DNA of 64,000 bases. Source: Closterium sp. NIES-65 (lineage: Eukaryota; Streptophyta; Zygnematophyceae; Desmidiales; Closteriaceae). Shown in pieces: positions 30,582 to 43,100 of the stretch; the first letter of the stretch is position 1, and every line of letters starts with the position of its first letter. The translations under genes were made by a program, and so were the position numbers. The notes under the pieces were generated by a model. The model was not told where the DNA came from and did no database searches. It saw only the letters and a list, made by a program, of their open reading frames with translations. The stretch lies in contig CANXME010002049.1 of assembly GCA_948144175.1 (NCBI GenBank), positions 62,001 to 126,000 on the forward strand, written 5' to 3'.

Positions 30582-33520
30582 GGAGTCCGGATGGGTTTTA
30601 GTTTTTTCTGCCCGCGGGCAGAATGCTGACTCACCCTGTAGCGTCGTTTAGCGAAACGGTAGCGCTACCGAGCGCTACCAACGCTACTGAGTGATATGTA
30701 TTGTGCCGCCTATATGGTACGGCCAAATGTTGTGAGAGGAACAAACTTCGAAAGTTGGGATGCTAAGATCTCGGCCGTACAGTTGTGGCCACCAAGACCC
30801 TATACGCGGCACGTTTTTATTCGTCTGAGATCCGGTTCCATCTGGCATAAAGCGTAATTCCACGTGGACTTTTCCCGATGACGTGGAATGGTGACTCCAT
30901 CTATGCTCAAATGTAGCAATCTGGTCACACCCATGTGCAGCCATAAAGTGATGGCATGGTGTCGTTAATGTCACTGACGAGGACATCACGGAAATGTGAC
31001 TCCATCAACAATATGTGGGTCGCTGGTGGGTTGCTGACAGCGTTGAACCAAAGCTGCGGCAAGGTTGCGGAGAAGTCACTTTGCATGTAGCCCTACCCCT
31101 GTAGCGTTTGACCTATATTTTTTTCTCCGAAACCCAAGTTGCGGAAAAGCAACTTCGAAGTTGCTGGCACGCCACTTTTCGATCATTGTAATTTCGCGAT
31201 GAGAACTTACGGTGAAATAGGTAAAGATTCACAAACCTGCGAGGAGTATCATGGGGTAGAAACTATATAAAGCCGGACTGTACATTGCAAGCCATGTTGT
31301 TTGAGGTTGGGAATATTGCTCACCTCACATGCCCCTTAGTGATGTGAATAAAAATGTATTGTCATGGTAGCATTCAAAATGAGGTGAGTGTGATGGGCAA
31401 CATTCATGTGGTATGGATAAGGGTGAAATCATCTCTCCACAGAGTCCCACAGTTCTAAACTCAGTTGCTAAGGTGGAAGTGTCTTTTAAGGACTTCTAGT
31501 AGTGACAGCAAAGGTTTCTAAAGCAAGGCAAGTCAGGAATAAGAGCCATTGCCATCCATTTCCTTGTGTCAAAACCACATGCAAATGAGACATACTGACC
31601 AATGTGCAATCTTGTTATGTGTAACATGTGGCCTCTTTGCTAAAAGACATAGTTGAATAAGGATCGTTCCCATCCAATTTCTCTTTGAGAATTTGGTGTC
31701 TCCAACAATTTGAATAAGACATAATTAATCAATGACCCATTGCAAACTGTGGGCATCAGTTTCCATTGTGTGGCAGATATTCAATGCTCGTGTTGGTGCC
31801 CAAATATGCGGCACCGTGCATCAATTCACTTATAACTGCAACCTACACCCCTCGAGTAACGGCCCGCCAACATCTCACACAACCTTGATGAAAGGGCGCT
31901 GGGATGGTTGAGAAAAACGATTTATGTCTAGTGAGGACTAGGCTAATATGGGGCATTTTTGCCTCAGTGTTTCTATATCGTAAGCGTGCTCAAACATACA
32001 GCTCCTACTATAAACTACAATTACCACAAGCCATCTACTAGTCTAGCAATGACCTAACCTGCAGGCACCCATGCCACTTCTACGCCCACCATGAACCATG
32101 TGGTTCGAACACAAGAATTCGTTGCAGTGCACACTATCATTGCGCTCCACGACATCAATGAAGATTATCCCTTGAACGTCGCGGTAGACCAATACAACAA
32201 TTATCTGGTGGATATCACGGGGTCAAGAGAACGATGTCGGAGGTGGCACACCCGACCACGTCGACAAGATCTCCGAAATTGACGACTGTGGCAACTGTAC
32301 ACGGGTTCACCTTATGAGAAATACGATCACTAACTGTGACATCCCTACAGACGGACATGCATGTGTTCACTAGACTTTATCAGAGATGTAGCAACTGGTA
32401 CAAGCCCGTGTTGACCTGAATGTGGAGTGGGACTTCATGAGGGGAGTTCAAGGAACAAACCACCGGACTTCCCTTCATCAGCTACTCCTTAAACGTCACC
32501 CGCAATTTTAATTACTGGCGCAGCCGCACAGCGCTACCTGCCCACTTGGTACCCTTAGATGGACTCCATCCAAGGAAATTGGCATGTGATGCAGCCACTG
32601 CACCGTGTGACAAGTGGTCCCGCCACTACAACTCCGAATGTATGCCGCCCACGGTAACTTACAATGAACTCGTAACAGCACTACTATACAAGTTGCCCGC
32701 TAGTCCTGATCCCCTATTTGTATTAACCCGTCGCCAAAATCCCTGCCCTATCCCTCTTACAGGTACCACCCCGACAACACCCAGCGCGGTTGGGCCCATC
32801 AGGTCCCACCGTTTAGGTGCACGCTGGGGCAAACCCACCTCAAGCCGAAGCAAGTTTGGATGCCACAATCCGTGTCGCTGCCACTAGTGGCGGCTCCTTC
32901 GTTAGGAGGGTGTCACGCAACACTACGGTTGATGCGCCGCTGACCCCTCGCATTGCCATCTCTTATACATGTGCGCCACCGAGCCCTCCTGCTGCCTCCA
33001 CACCCCCAGTGATTATGTCAACAGGCACCAGGCACCAAGGGAGCCTGAGTTCCAAGACTGGGGTGAGGATGCCTCCTATAAAGCCATGCCATCACGCAAC
33101 ACGTGAGTTATTAACACAGCGCTAGATATTGGTGGGCTGGCCATTGCAAACGCTATGGCCGAAAACATAGCATCCGCTATAAACTTCGCGGTTCATCGTG
33201 CATGCGACCTTTTTGAGGAACGCAGTGAGGGGACGGTCAACCACATCTGTCCTCGTCACGTGGAGGGCCGGCCCTTGGACGAGTCCCAAGAAGATTATCT
33301 ACATTGTGCAGGCAACAACATGCCCCACGAGTCCGCAACACCTTGTTTGGGCGCGAGGCCGCTGAAGATTCTGACTTTCCCTTTCAAGCTTCTGTTTATC
33401 TGCTCCCACTGTCATTCGCGCCCTGCTTTGCTGTTTGTTGAAGATAGCCTTGTCAGTGCGCAGATTCCTGCCTAAAGAAACTTCCTAGAGTAGTAGCAGG
33501 ACAAAAATTGTTGAAGCCCC

Positions 33521-33525
33521 AAAAA
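33521..33525 (-). terminator. Pol III T5 terminator for tRNA-Arg
   Basis: The minus strand has TTTTT about 30 nt after the tRNA-Arg 3' end. It is the first T run downstream, consistent with RNA polymerase III termination. Confidence 0.5.
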
Positions 33526-33555
33526 CTCCTTCTTGCATTTAATCAGTGCTGTCGA

Positions 33556-33628
33556 CGACTCCACTGGGGATCGAACCCAGAATCTCTGGTTCCGTAGACC
33601 AGCGCCTTATCCGTTGGGCCATGGAGTC
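33556..33628 (-). tRNA. tRNA-Arg (anticodon ACG)
   Basis: 73 nt including the discriminator. The acceptor stem GACTCCA pairs with TGGAGTC. The D arm is GGCCCAACGGATAAGGC. The anticodon stem CTGGT/ACCAG encloses the loop CTACGGA with anticodon ACG. The T arm contains GGGTTCGATCCCC, which also supplies the B box. There is no intron. It matches the plant nuclear tRNA-Arg(ACG) pattern closely. It lies about 0.5 kb beyond the stop codon of the THUMP-domain gene on the same strand. Confidence 0.95.
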
Positions 33629-33676
33629 ACGAGATCGAAGTTTCTACTAAAATATACAGCCTTAAAATCAAGCTAG

Positions 33677-34042
33677 CTAAGGACCTGCAGAGGATAGGGC
33701 TGCATGCACGAGCTGGACAGCACGGGCAGAAAGGGCGGCACAAGCCACAGCAGGGGCGGCAGAGGCCACACCGGGGGCGGCAAAGGCCGCAGCCGCAGCA
33801 GGGGTGGCGGCCGTCGGAGAGGCTGAAGAAGTGGGAGCAGGAGCCGCACCGGGAACGACAAGTGCTGCTGCGGATGGGGCTGCATAAGCACCAGGATGTG
33901 CCTCAGGACCTGCTACAAAAGCGGATGCTCCTGGTTTGGTGCGGAAGGCTGCAGATGGGGCTGCAGGAACAATAGCGGGCAGGGCTGTAGGAACACCTGC
34001 CACAATGAACTTAACACTGTGTCCTTCAAGATTTCCGTGCAT
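33677..34042 (-). other. Ala/Pro-rich open frame downstream of the THUMP gene
   Basis: A 121-codon minus-strand frame rich in Ala, Pro and Val, with no motif. It begins about 90 bp after the TGA of the THUMP gene. It may be 3' UTR, a fortuitous frame in GC-rich DNA, or an alternative 3' exon (the sequence CCTACAG before CCCTGCCC resembles a splice acceptor). I do not call it a gene. Confidence 0.2.
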
Positions 34043-34135
34043 ATTTTATCATGTCGTCGTGGGTTGCAAACACTATCATTACTATCTTTACTACTCACAG
34101 ATTCCAAGTTTAGCTTAAATCCCAAAGCAGCCTGT

Positions 34136-37100
34136 TCAGTCCTCACCAGCATTACCGGTACCATCGCCCCCATCATCACTAGCGCTAGCATCAGCAGCAT
34201 CATCAGGCTTGGCTTCCACAGCAGCAGCAGGCTTGGCTTCCCCAGCAGCACCTGGCTTGGCATCCTCCTGGGGGAGGCACAACTGGCGCAGGTTGTACTT
34301 GGCAAGGGCCTTGAAATCGGTGAGGATGGAGATGAAACAGATGGTCTAGGGGAGAGAGAGGGAGGGAGAGAATAGGGTGGGGTGGGGGAGTGGAGGGGGG
34401 TAAGAGTAATATGGGGATGGGATAAACATTGTGCACTTGGCAAACAAATGGTCTGGGGAAGAGAGGGAATGGAGGGGTGGAATAGGGGAAACTGGAGAAT
34501 GAGTCCAGTGGGGGAGAGGCTTGGCTTGGCTTCCCCAGTAGCACCGGGTTTGGCTTCCTCCTGGGGGAGGCACAACTGGCACGGGTTGTACTTGGCCAGG
34601 GCTTTAAAGTCTGCGAGGATGGAGATGAAACAGATGGTCTGGGGGAGAGAGAGGGAGTGGAGGGGTGGAATGAGGGACACTGAGAACACGAGTTGAGTGA
34701 GAGAGAGGGCAGTGGAGACAAGAAGAGTAAGAAGTGGCGCTAGATAGCTTGGATTTTTGGTTGACGAACTCCGTTAAAAAGTGGCTTCGCCCGGACTTGA
34801 ACCGGAGACCTTCAGTGTGTTAGACTGACGTGATAACCAACTACACCACGAAACCACATGCTAGGGGATTGAAACATCTAACTTCACTCCAACCCAAGCA
34901 ACAGCAAATCCAATTTGGGGGGAAATAAGATTGCCATGCAAAGAAGCCAACAAAAACGAAAACAGCTGCGCGTTTGGCAAGAAGCGAACTATTCACCAAG
35001 CAGACTACACCAGTAACATACGCCACCTCAAACCACGGAAACCAGATATATGGGGTACATGCCCCAGCCTGGCATACCATGGTCAATGAACATACAGCAT
35101 GCATGCATGCCATACCTTCCCCACTTGCAGCAAGATGGTCTTGTCAGGATGGCGGAGATTCACTTTATGGGGGTACACGCCCTAGCTTGACATACCATGG
35201 TTAACGAACACACAGCACAAGATGCATGCATGTGTGCATGTCGTACCTTCACCACTTGCAGCATGATGGTCTTGTCAGGACGGTGGAGATCCACTTTTGA
35301 GTCGACTCAAAAGTCACCTCATGATGGTCTTGTCAGGATGGCGGAGATCCACTCTATGGGGGTACATGCCCTAGCTTGACATACCATGCTACACGTCCAC
35401 TCTTTTGAGTCGACTCAAAATTCACCTCATGATGGTCTTGTCAGGACGGCGGAGATCCACTCTATGAGTCTGCTCTTGACTCGACTCAAAAGCCCACCAT
35501 ACCTTCCCCACTTGCAGCATGATGGTCTTGTCAGGACGGTGGAGATCCACTCTATGCAGAGCACGCAGCAGCATGATAAACCATACCATGATTGATAAAC
35601 ACACTGCATGGTGCATGCATGTATGCATGCCGTACCTTCACCAGTTGCAGCATGATGGGCTTGTCTGATTTGCTGGCATCCACTCTAGGCGGTGCAGGCA
35701 CCAGCTTGATATACCATACCATCACGATCAATAAGCACACAGCATGGTATATGAGCAGACCACATGTTGCATGAGCACACGGCATGGTGCACATATGCAT
35801 GCATGTCATACCTTCACCACTTGCAGCATGATGGTCTTGTCTGGGTTGCCAAGATCCACTTTATGCAGAGCAGGCACCAGCTTGGTATACCATGCCTATG
35901 AATGTACAGCCCGGTGCATGCATGTCATACCTTCACCACTTGCAGCATGATGGTCTTGTCTGGGTTCCGGAGGTCCACTTTATGCGGAGCAGGCACCAGC
36001 TTGGCTACAGTGTCAATGACTCCTGCTCTCTCAAGCCCTTCGTTGGCTCGCTTCTCAAATATGATTCCGAACTGTACAGGAAAGAGGAGGCATGTAACGG
36101 GATGCAAGGGGTGCCTATAAAGAGGATGTATGCTGAACCCGGAAGAGAAAGGTCAAGCCCTTAGTTGGCTCGATTCTCAATTATGATTCCAAACTGTACA
36201 GGAAAGAGGAAGCATGTCATGGAATACAAGGTGAGCCTATAAGTTGGATGCACACTGAATCACGAAGGTTGACTTTTGAATCGACTCAAAAGTCAACTGG
36301 TGAGACAAAACGAGGATGTATGCTGAACCCAGGAGGGAAAGGTCAAGCTCTGTATCAACCAAAATTTCAAGCTGTACAAACTGGTAAGTAACCCTCAGAG
36401 GAAGAATATAATAAGTAAAAATAGCTCAGGCGTTTGGTATTAGTGATGTGTAGTTTAAAGAAGCGAAGGAACTTCTCACTGATTTGCACTTCATCAACTT
36501 ATGCAGACCTCATTTTCTGATTTTCTTGTTTACCTTTGGTTTTATGATGACCAAGTGGACATGATGCAAATAATGGGTGGGATGTGTTGTTGTGCGCCTA
36601 TAGGGAGGATGTGCATGGAGGGTTGTGCGCCTATAACGGAGGAGCATGGGGGGTTGTGCGCCTATAGGGAGGATGTGCATGGGGGGTTGTGCGCCTATAG
36701 GGAGGATGTGCATGGGGGGTTGTGCGCCTATAGGGAGGATGTGCATGGGGGGTTGTGCGCCTATAGAGAGGATGTGCATGGGGGGTTGTGCGCCTATAGG
36801 GAGGATGTGCATGGGGGGTTGTGCGCCTATAGGGAGGATGTGCATAGGGGGGATGAGCGCCTATAGGGATCATGTGGACACCAACGCACACCTTTTGAGT
36901 CGACTTGAAAAAGGGTGTGGGCGTCTAAGTATCAAAGCCTTAAAGCCTGAACACACACCTTGAAGCGGAAAGAACGCAAGCAAGGCCGTACCGAGGATGA
37001 ACAGTGACCTATCGCAATGCAAACCCCCTACCAAGCGACCATACTCATACATACCGTTGCTCCCTTGGGTTGGGCCTCGGACATGTCGCTTGCTGATTGG

Positions 37101-40100
37101 CCCACCAGGGGGAAGTGGGCGGCAATGAGAGGCTTGATGGCTGAGGCGATCTCCTCCTGGGAGGCGTAGCACGTGGTTTCCACTGGGAGCAGGCGAAGGG
37201 TGAAGCTGTGATGGGGAGGTGAATGAAGCGAAGGGATGGAAGAAGGGAGGCTGTTAGCGGCAATGATGAGGATAACTGGCCGAGGCAATCTCCTCCTGGG
37301 AGGCGTAGCAGGTGGTTTTCACTGGCAGCAGGCGGAGGGTGAAGCTGAGGTGGGGGAGGGGAGGGTTGAATGGTGCAGATCGGAGAAGGGAGAGCAGGCT
37401 GGTTGGCAAAAGGCGGAGGGGGAGGATACATGCTCTTCGAATCTCCTCCTGGGAGGCGTAGCACGTTTCACAGGCAGCAGCCGGAGGGTGAAACAGTGAA
37501 GGGAAGGAAGGGGAAGCGGAAGGGGGGTGAAGGGAGAGGAATCGGTAAGGTTTCTGCTGGGAGGCACAGCAGCCACTGGGAGGCACAGCAACCACTGGGA
37601 GGAACAGCAGGTGGTTTCAACTGGCAGCAGCCAGAGGGAGATGCTGTGAGGAGACAATGTGGAGGATATGGGAGAAGGGAGAGGGATAGGCTTAGTGGCA
37701 AAAGGGAGGAGGATACAAAAAAACTGGCAGCAGACAAAGGGGTACGGAAACAAGGAGCAGCAGATGAAGATGAAGCTAGGAAGGTGAATGGAGCAGAGGG
37801 GAGAAGGGGTGGGGATATGAGGAAAGAGAGGATTCACGGCTTCCTGGATGGTGGTCATTTATACAGACCTGGGTACACGCCTTATAGCCTGGGTTCATTC
37901 ATGGCTTGTCAATCTCCTCCTGGGAGGCGTAGAATGTTGTTTCCACTGGCAGCAGACAGGGGTGAAGCTGGGGAGGTGGGTGTCAGAACTAGAGCTTCGA
38001 GTCCATGCATTGGTAATGAGCTTGAAGCTCTTTAAGTACATCCAGAATGAGCAAGGAATGGATGGGGAGGGAATCAGGGGCGATCTCTAGGAATTGGGGG
38101 TAACACAAAGGCAATCTCCAATTGGTGGGTTGGAGATTGCTTGAAGATCACATTTGTGTTTGGTTGGGATGTGGGTGTACACCCAACCAGACACATAGTG
38201 CAAACTACACTAAACTAGGATATAGAAATTACAAGTACAAAATGTGAGATTGAGGGCTAACACTAACAATTAAGCCATGTGGAATGAGGATGTTTTTAGA
38301 CGTCTCAAAAACACCCTCATTTCCCGTGAAGCTAGGGAGGTGGGGAGAGTGGGGTTTGGAAAGGTGGTGTAGATGGTGCGTAGGGGAGAGGGGAGAGGAG
38401 TTTGAGTGGTTCTGTAAGGTTCCGTCTGGGAGGCGTAACACGCAGGGTGAAGCTGGGAATGTGGGGGATTGGGGTGAGTGGGGAGGGGCGGCCATCACCA
38501 CAGCCACCTCACACCCTCCTGCTCACACCCTCCTGCTCACACCCTCCTGCTCACACCCTCCTGCTCACACCCACCTGCTCACACCCACCTGCTCACACCC
38601 ACCTGCTCACACCCACCTGCTCACACCCTCCTGCTCACACCCACCTGCTCACACCCACCTGCTCACACCCACCTGCTCACACCCACCTGCTCACACCCAC
38701 TGCCCCACACCCACTGCCCCACATTCACTGCCCCACACCCACCGCCTCACACCCACTGCCCCACACCCACTGCCTCACACCCACTGCCTCACACCCACTG
38801 CCTCACATCCACTGCCTCACACCCACTGCCTCACAACCACTGCCTCACACCCACTGCCCCACACCCACTGCCTCACACCCACTGCCTCACACCCACTGCC
38901 TCACACCCACTGACCCACATCCACTGCCTCACACCCACTGCCTCACACCCACTGCCTCACACCCACTGCCCCACACCCACTGCCTCACACCCACTGCCTC
39001 ACACCCACTGCCCCACACCCACTGCCTCACACCCACTGCCCCACACCCACTGCCCCACACCCACTGCCTCACACCCACTGCCCCACACCCACCGCCTCAC
39101 ACCCACTGCCCCACACCCACTGCCTCACACCCACTGCCTCACACCCACTGCCTCATATCCACTGCCTCACACCCACTGCCTCACACCCACTGCCTCACAC
39201 CCACTGCCCCACACCCACTGCCTCACACCCACTGCCTCACACCCACTGCCCCACACCCACTGCCCCACACCCACTGCCCCACACCCACTGCCTCACACCC
39301 ACTGCCCCACACCCACTGCCTCACACCCACTGCCCCACACCCACTGCCCCACACCCACTGCCCCATACCCACTGCCCCACACCCACTGCCTCACACCCAC
39401 TGCCTCACACCCACTGCCTCACACCCACTGCCTCACACCCACTGCCCCACACCCACTGCCCCACACCCACTGCCCCACACCCACTGCCCCACACCCACTG
39501 CCTCACACCCACTGCCCCACACCCACTGCCTCACACCCACTGCCTCACACCCACTGCCTCACACCCACTGCCTCACACCCACTGCCCCACACCCACTGCC
39601 CCACACCCACTGCCTCACACCCACTGCCCCACACCCACTGCCTCACACCCACTGCCCCAAACCCACTGCCTCACACCCACTGCCTCACACCCACTGCCTC
39701 ACACCCACTGCCCCACACCCACTGCCTCACACCCACTGCCTCAAACCCACTGCCCCACACCCACTGCCTCACACCCACTGCCTCACACCCACTGCCTCAC
39801 ATCCACTGCCTCACACCCACTGCCTCACACCCACTGCCTCACACCCACTGCCCCACACCCACTGCCTCACACCCACTGCCTCACACCCACTGCCCCACAC
39901 CCACTGCCCCACACCCACTGCCCCACACCCACTGCCTCACACCCACTGCCCCACACCCACTGCCTCACACCCACTGCCCCACACCCACTGCCCCACACCC
40001 ACTGCCCCACACCCACTGCCCCACACCCACTGCCTCACACCCACTGCCTCACACCCACTGCCTCACACCCACTGCCTCACACCCACTGCCCCACACCCAC

Positions 40101-43100
40101 TGCCCCACACCCACTGCCCCACACCCACTGCCCCACACCCACTGCCTCACACCCACTGCCCCACACCCACTGCCTCACACCCACTGCCTTACACCCACTG
40201 CCTCACACCCACTGCCTCACACCCACTGCCCCACACCACTGCCCCACACCCACTGCCTCACACCACTGCCCCACACCCACTGCCCACACCCACTGCCTCA
40301 CACCCACTGCCCCACACCCACTGCCTCACACCCACTGCCTCACACCCACTGCCTCACACCCACTGCCCCACACCCACTGCCTCACACCCACTGCCTCACA
40401 CCCACTGCCTCACACCCACTGCCTCACACCCACTGCCCCACACCCACTGCCTCACACCCACTGCCTCACACCCACTGCCCCACACCCACTGCCCCACACC
40501 CACTGCCCCACACCCACTGCCTCACACCCACTGCCCCACACCCACTGCCTCACACCCACTGCCTTACACCCACTGCCTCACACCCACTGCCTCACACCCA
40601 CTGCCCCACACCCACTGCCCCACACCCACTGCCTCACACCCACTGCCCCACACCCACTGCCTCACACCCACTGCCCCACACCCACTGCCTCACACCCACT
40701 GCCTCACACCCACTGCCTCACACCCACTGCCCCACACCCACTGCCTCACACCACTGCCTCACACCCACTGCCTCACACCCACTGCCTCACACCCACTGCC
40801 TCACACCCACTGCCCCACACCCACTGCCCCACACCCACTGCCCCACACCCACTGCCCCACACCCACTGCCCCACAACCACTGCCTCACACCCACTGCCCC
40901 ACACCGACTGCCTCACACCCACTGCCTCACACCCACTCCCTCACACCCACTGCCTCACACCCACTGCCCCACACCCACTGCCTCACACCCACTGCCCCAC
41001 ACCCACTGCCCCACACCCACTGCCTCACACCCACTGCCCCACACCCACTGCCCCACACCCACTGCCTCACACCCACTGCCTCACACCCACTGCCTCACAT
41101 CCACTGCCTCACACCCACTGCCTCACACCCACTGCCTCACACCCACTGCCCCACACCCACTGCCTCACACCCACTGCCTCACACCCACTGCCCCACACCC
41201 ACTGCCCCACACCCACTGCCCCACACCCACTGCCTCACACCCACTGCCCCACACCCACTGCCTCACACCCACTGCCCCACACCCACTGCCCCACACCCAC
41301 TGCCCCACACCCACTGCCTCACACCCACTGCCTCACACCCACTGCCTCACACCCACTGCCTCACACCCACTGCCCCACACCCACTGCCCCACACCCACTG
41401 CCCCACACCCACTGCCCCACACCCACTGCCTCACACCCACTGCCCCACACCCACTGCCTCACACCCACTGCCTTACACCCACTGCCTCACACCCACTGCC
41501 TCACACCCACTGCCCCACGCCCACTGCCCCACACCCACTGCCTCACACCCACTGCCCCACACCCACTGCCCCACACCCACTGCCTCACACCCACTGCCCC
41601 ACACCCACTGCCCCACACCCACTGCCCCACACCCACTGCCTCAGACCCACTGCCCCACACCCACTGCCCCACACCCACTCCCTCACACCCACTGCCTCAC
41701 ACCCACTGCCCCACACCCACTGCCTCACACCCACTGCCCCACACCCACTGCCCCACACCCACTGCCTCACACCCACTGCCCCACACCCACTGGCCCACAC
41801 CCACTGCCTCACACTCACTGCCCCACACCCACTGCCCCACACCCACTGCCTCACACCCACTGCCCCACACCCACTGCCCCACACCCACTGCCTCACACCC
41901 ACTGCCTCACACCCACTGCCTCACACCCACTGCCCCACACCCACTGCCCCACACCCACCGAGTGGCTGACTGCTGGGTGGCCTTGGCATGCCGCAGCACC
42001 GCCTCTGCCAACTCACACGGCGACACCCTTCCCTGCTCTCCCCCTGCCTCCCCTTTCTCCCCCTCCCCTCCCTGTCCCTCCTTCTCCGGTTCCTTCTCTC
42101 CTCCTCCTGTAACCTCTTCCTCCTGCTCTTTCTCCTGCTCCTTTTCCCCGGCCTTATCCCCCTCCTTCCCCTCCTTGTCTCCTTCACCCTTCTCCTCCTC
42201 CTTTTCCCCTTCCTCCGTCTTCCCCACCTCCTCCTTCTCACCCTCCTCCTCCTTCTCCTCTCCCTCCTCCAACTGCTTTCCTCCCTTCTCTCCCTTCCCC
42301 CCCTTCCTGGCATCCTCTCTAATCCTCACGAACAGCAGTGCCTTGCACCCAGACTCCACACTCACGAACCGAGGCTGAGGGATGTGAAGGGGAGGGCGAA
42401 CAGGAGGGGCAAGGGGAGGGCAAACGGTAGGGGCAAGGGGAGGGCAAACGGTAGGGGCAAGGGGAGGGCAAACGGTAGGGGCAAGGGGAGGGCAAACGGT
42501 AGGGGCAAGGGGAGGGCAAACGGTAGGGGCAAGGGGAGGGCAAACGGTAGGGGCAAGGGGAGGGCAAACGGTAGGGGCAAGGGGAGGGCAAACGGTAGGG
42601 GCAAGGGGAGGGCAAACGGTAGGGGCAAGGGGAGGGCAAACGGTAGGGGCAAGGGGAGGGCAAACGGTAGGGGCAAGGGGAGGGCAAACGGTAGGGGCAA
42701 GGGGAGGGCAAACGGTAGGGGCAAGGGGAGGGAGAAAGACGATGGGAGAGAGAGGAGGAGCGATAAGGGTTTCCACTTAGCATTCTCGCAAACAGCAGCG
42801 CCTTGCAGCCAGCGAGACTCCACACCCCGAAGTGAGACCAGGTGAGAGCGTTGAGGACAAGGGGAGGGACAAGACGAGGGGCAAGGGGAGGAAGAGGGAG
42901 GGAAAAGAGGATTGCGAGAGAGGGAAGTGATGGGTGTTTGTGCTGGGCATTTATGCGAACAGCAGCGCCTTGCACCCAGACTACACACTCATGAACTGAG
43001 GCTGAGGGGCATGCACAAGGAAGGGAGAGAGAAGAGAAAGGAGGGAACAAGGAGGCGAGGATGCACAAGGGGAACAAAACAGGGGCACCTGGTAGCCTGA

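Larger units (their letters stand above)
30043..33515. other. 3.5 kb without recognisable genes
   Basis: Only short, composition-random frames occur. The stretch contains a palindrome cluster (30455-30670, listed separately). A TATA-like ACTATATAAAGCC at about 31262-31274 has no convincing gene after it. 31300-32080 is moderately A/T-rich. Frames at 32091-32282 and 32546-32887 have no motif. Confidence 0.4.

Noticed and set aside
30608..30621. Helitron 3' hairpin
   Set aside because: No CTRR end follows either hairpin at the expected distance.
31262..31274. TATA-box promoter
   Set aside because: The sequence looks like a TATA box but no gene or conserved frame follows within several hundred bases.
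36586..36868. CRISPR-like direct repeat array
   Set aside because: Units are contiguous 33-bp tandem repeats without unique spacers, in a eukaryotic intron.
38402..42112. Two overlapping open frames of more than 1100 codons (His/Pro/Thr repeats)
   Set aside because: They are translations of the 14-bp intronic array. The unit gives a 14-residue period in every frame, there is no start context, and the strand is opposite to the real gene.
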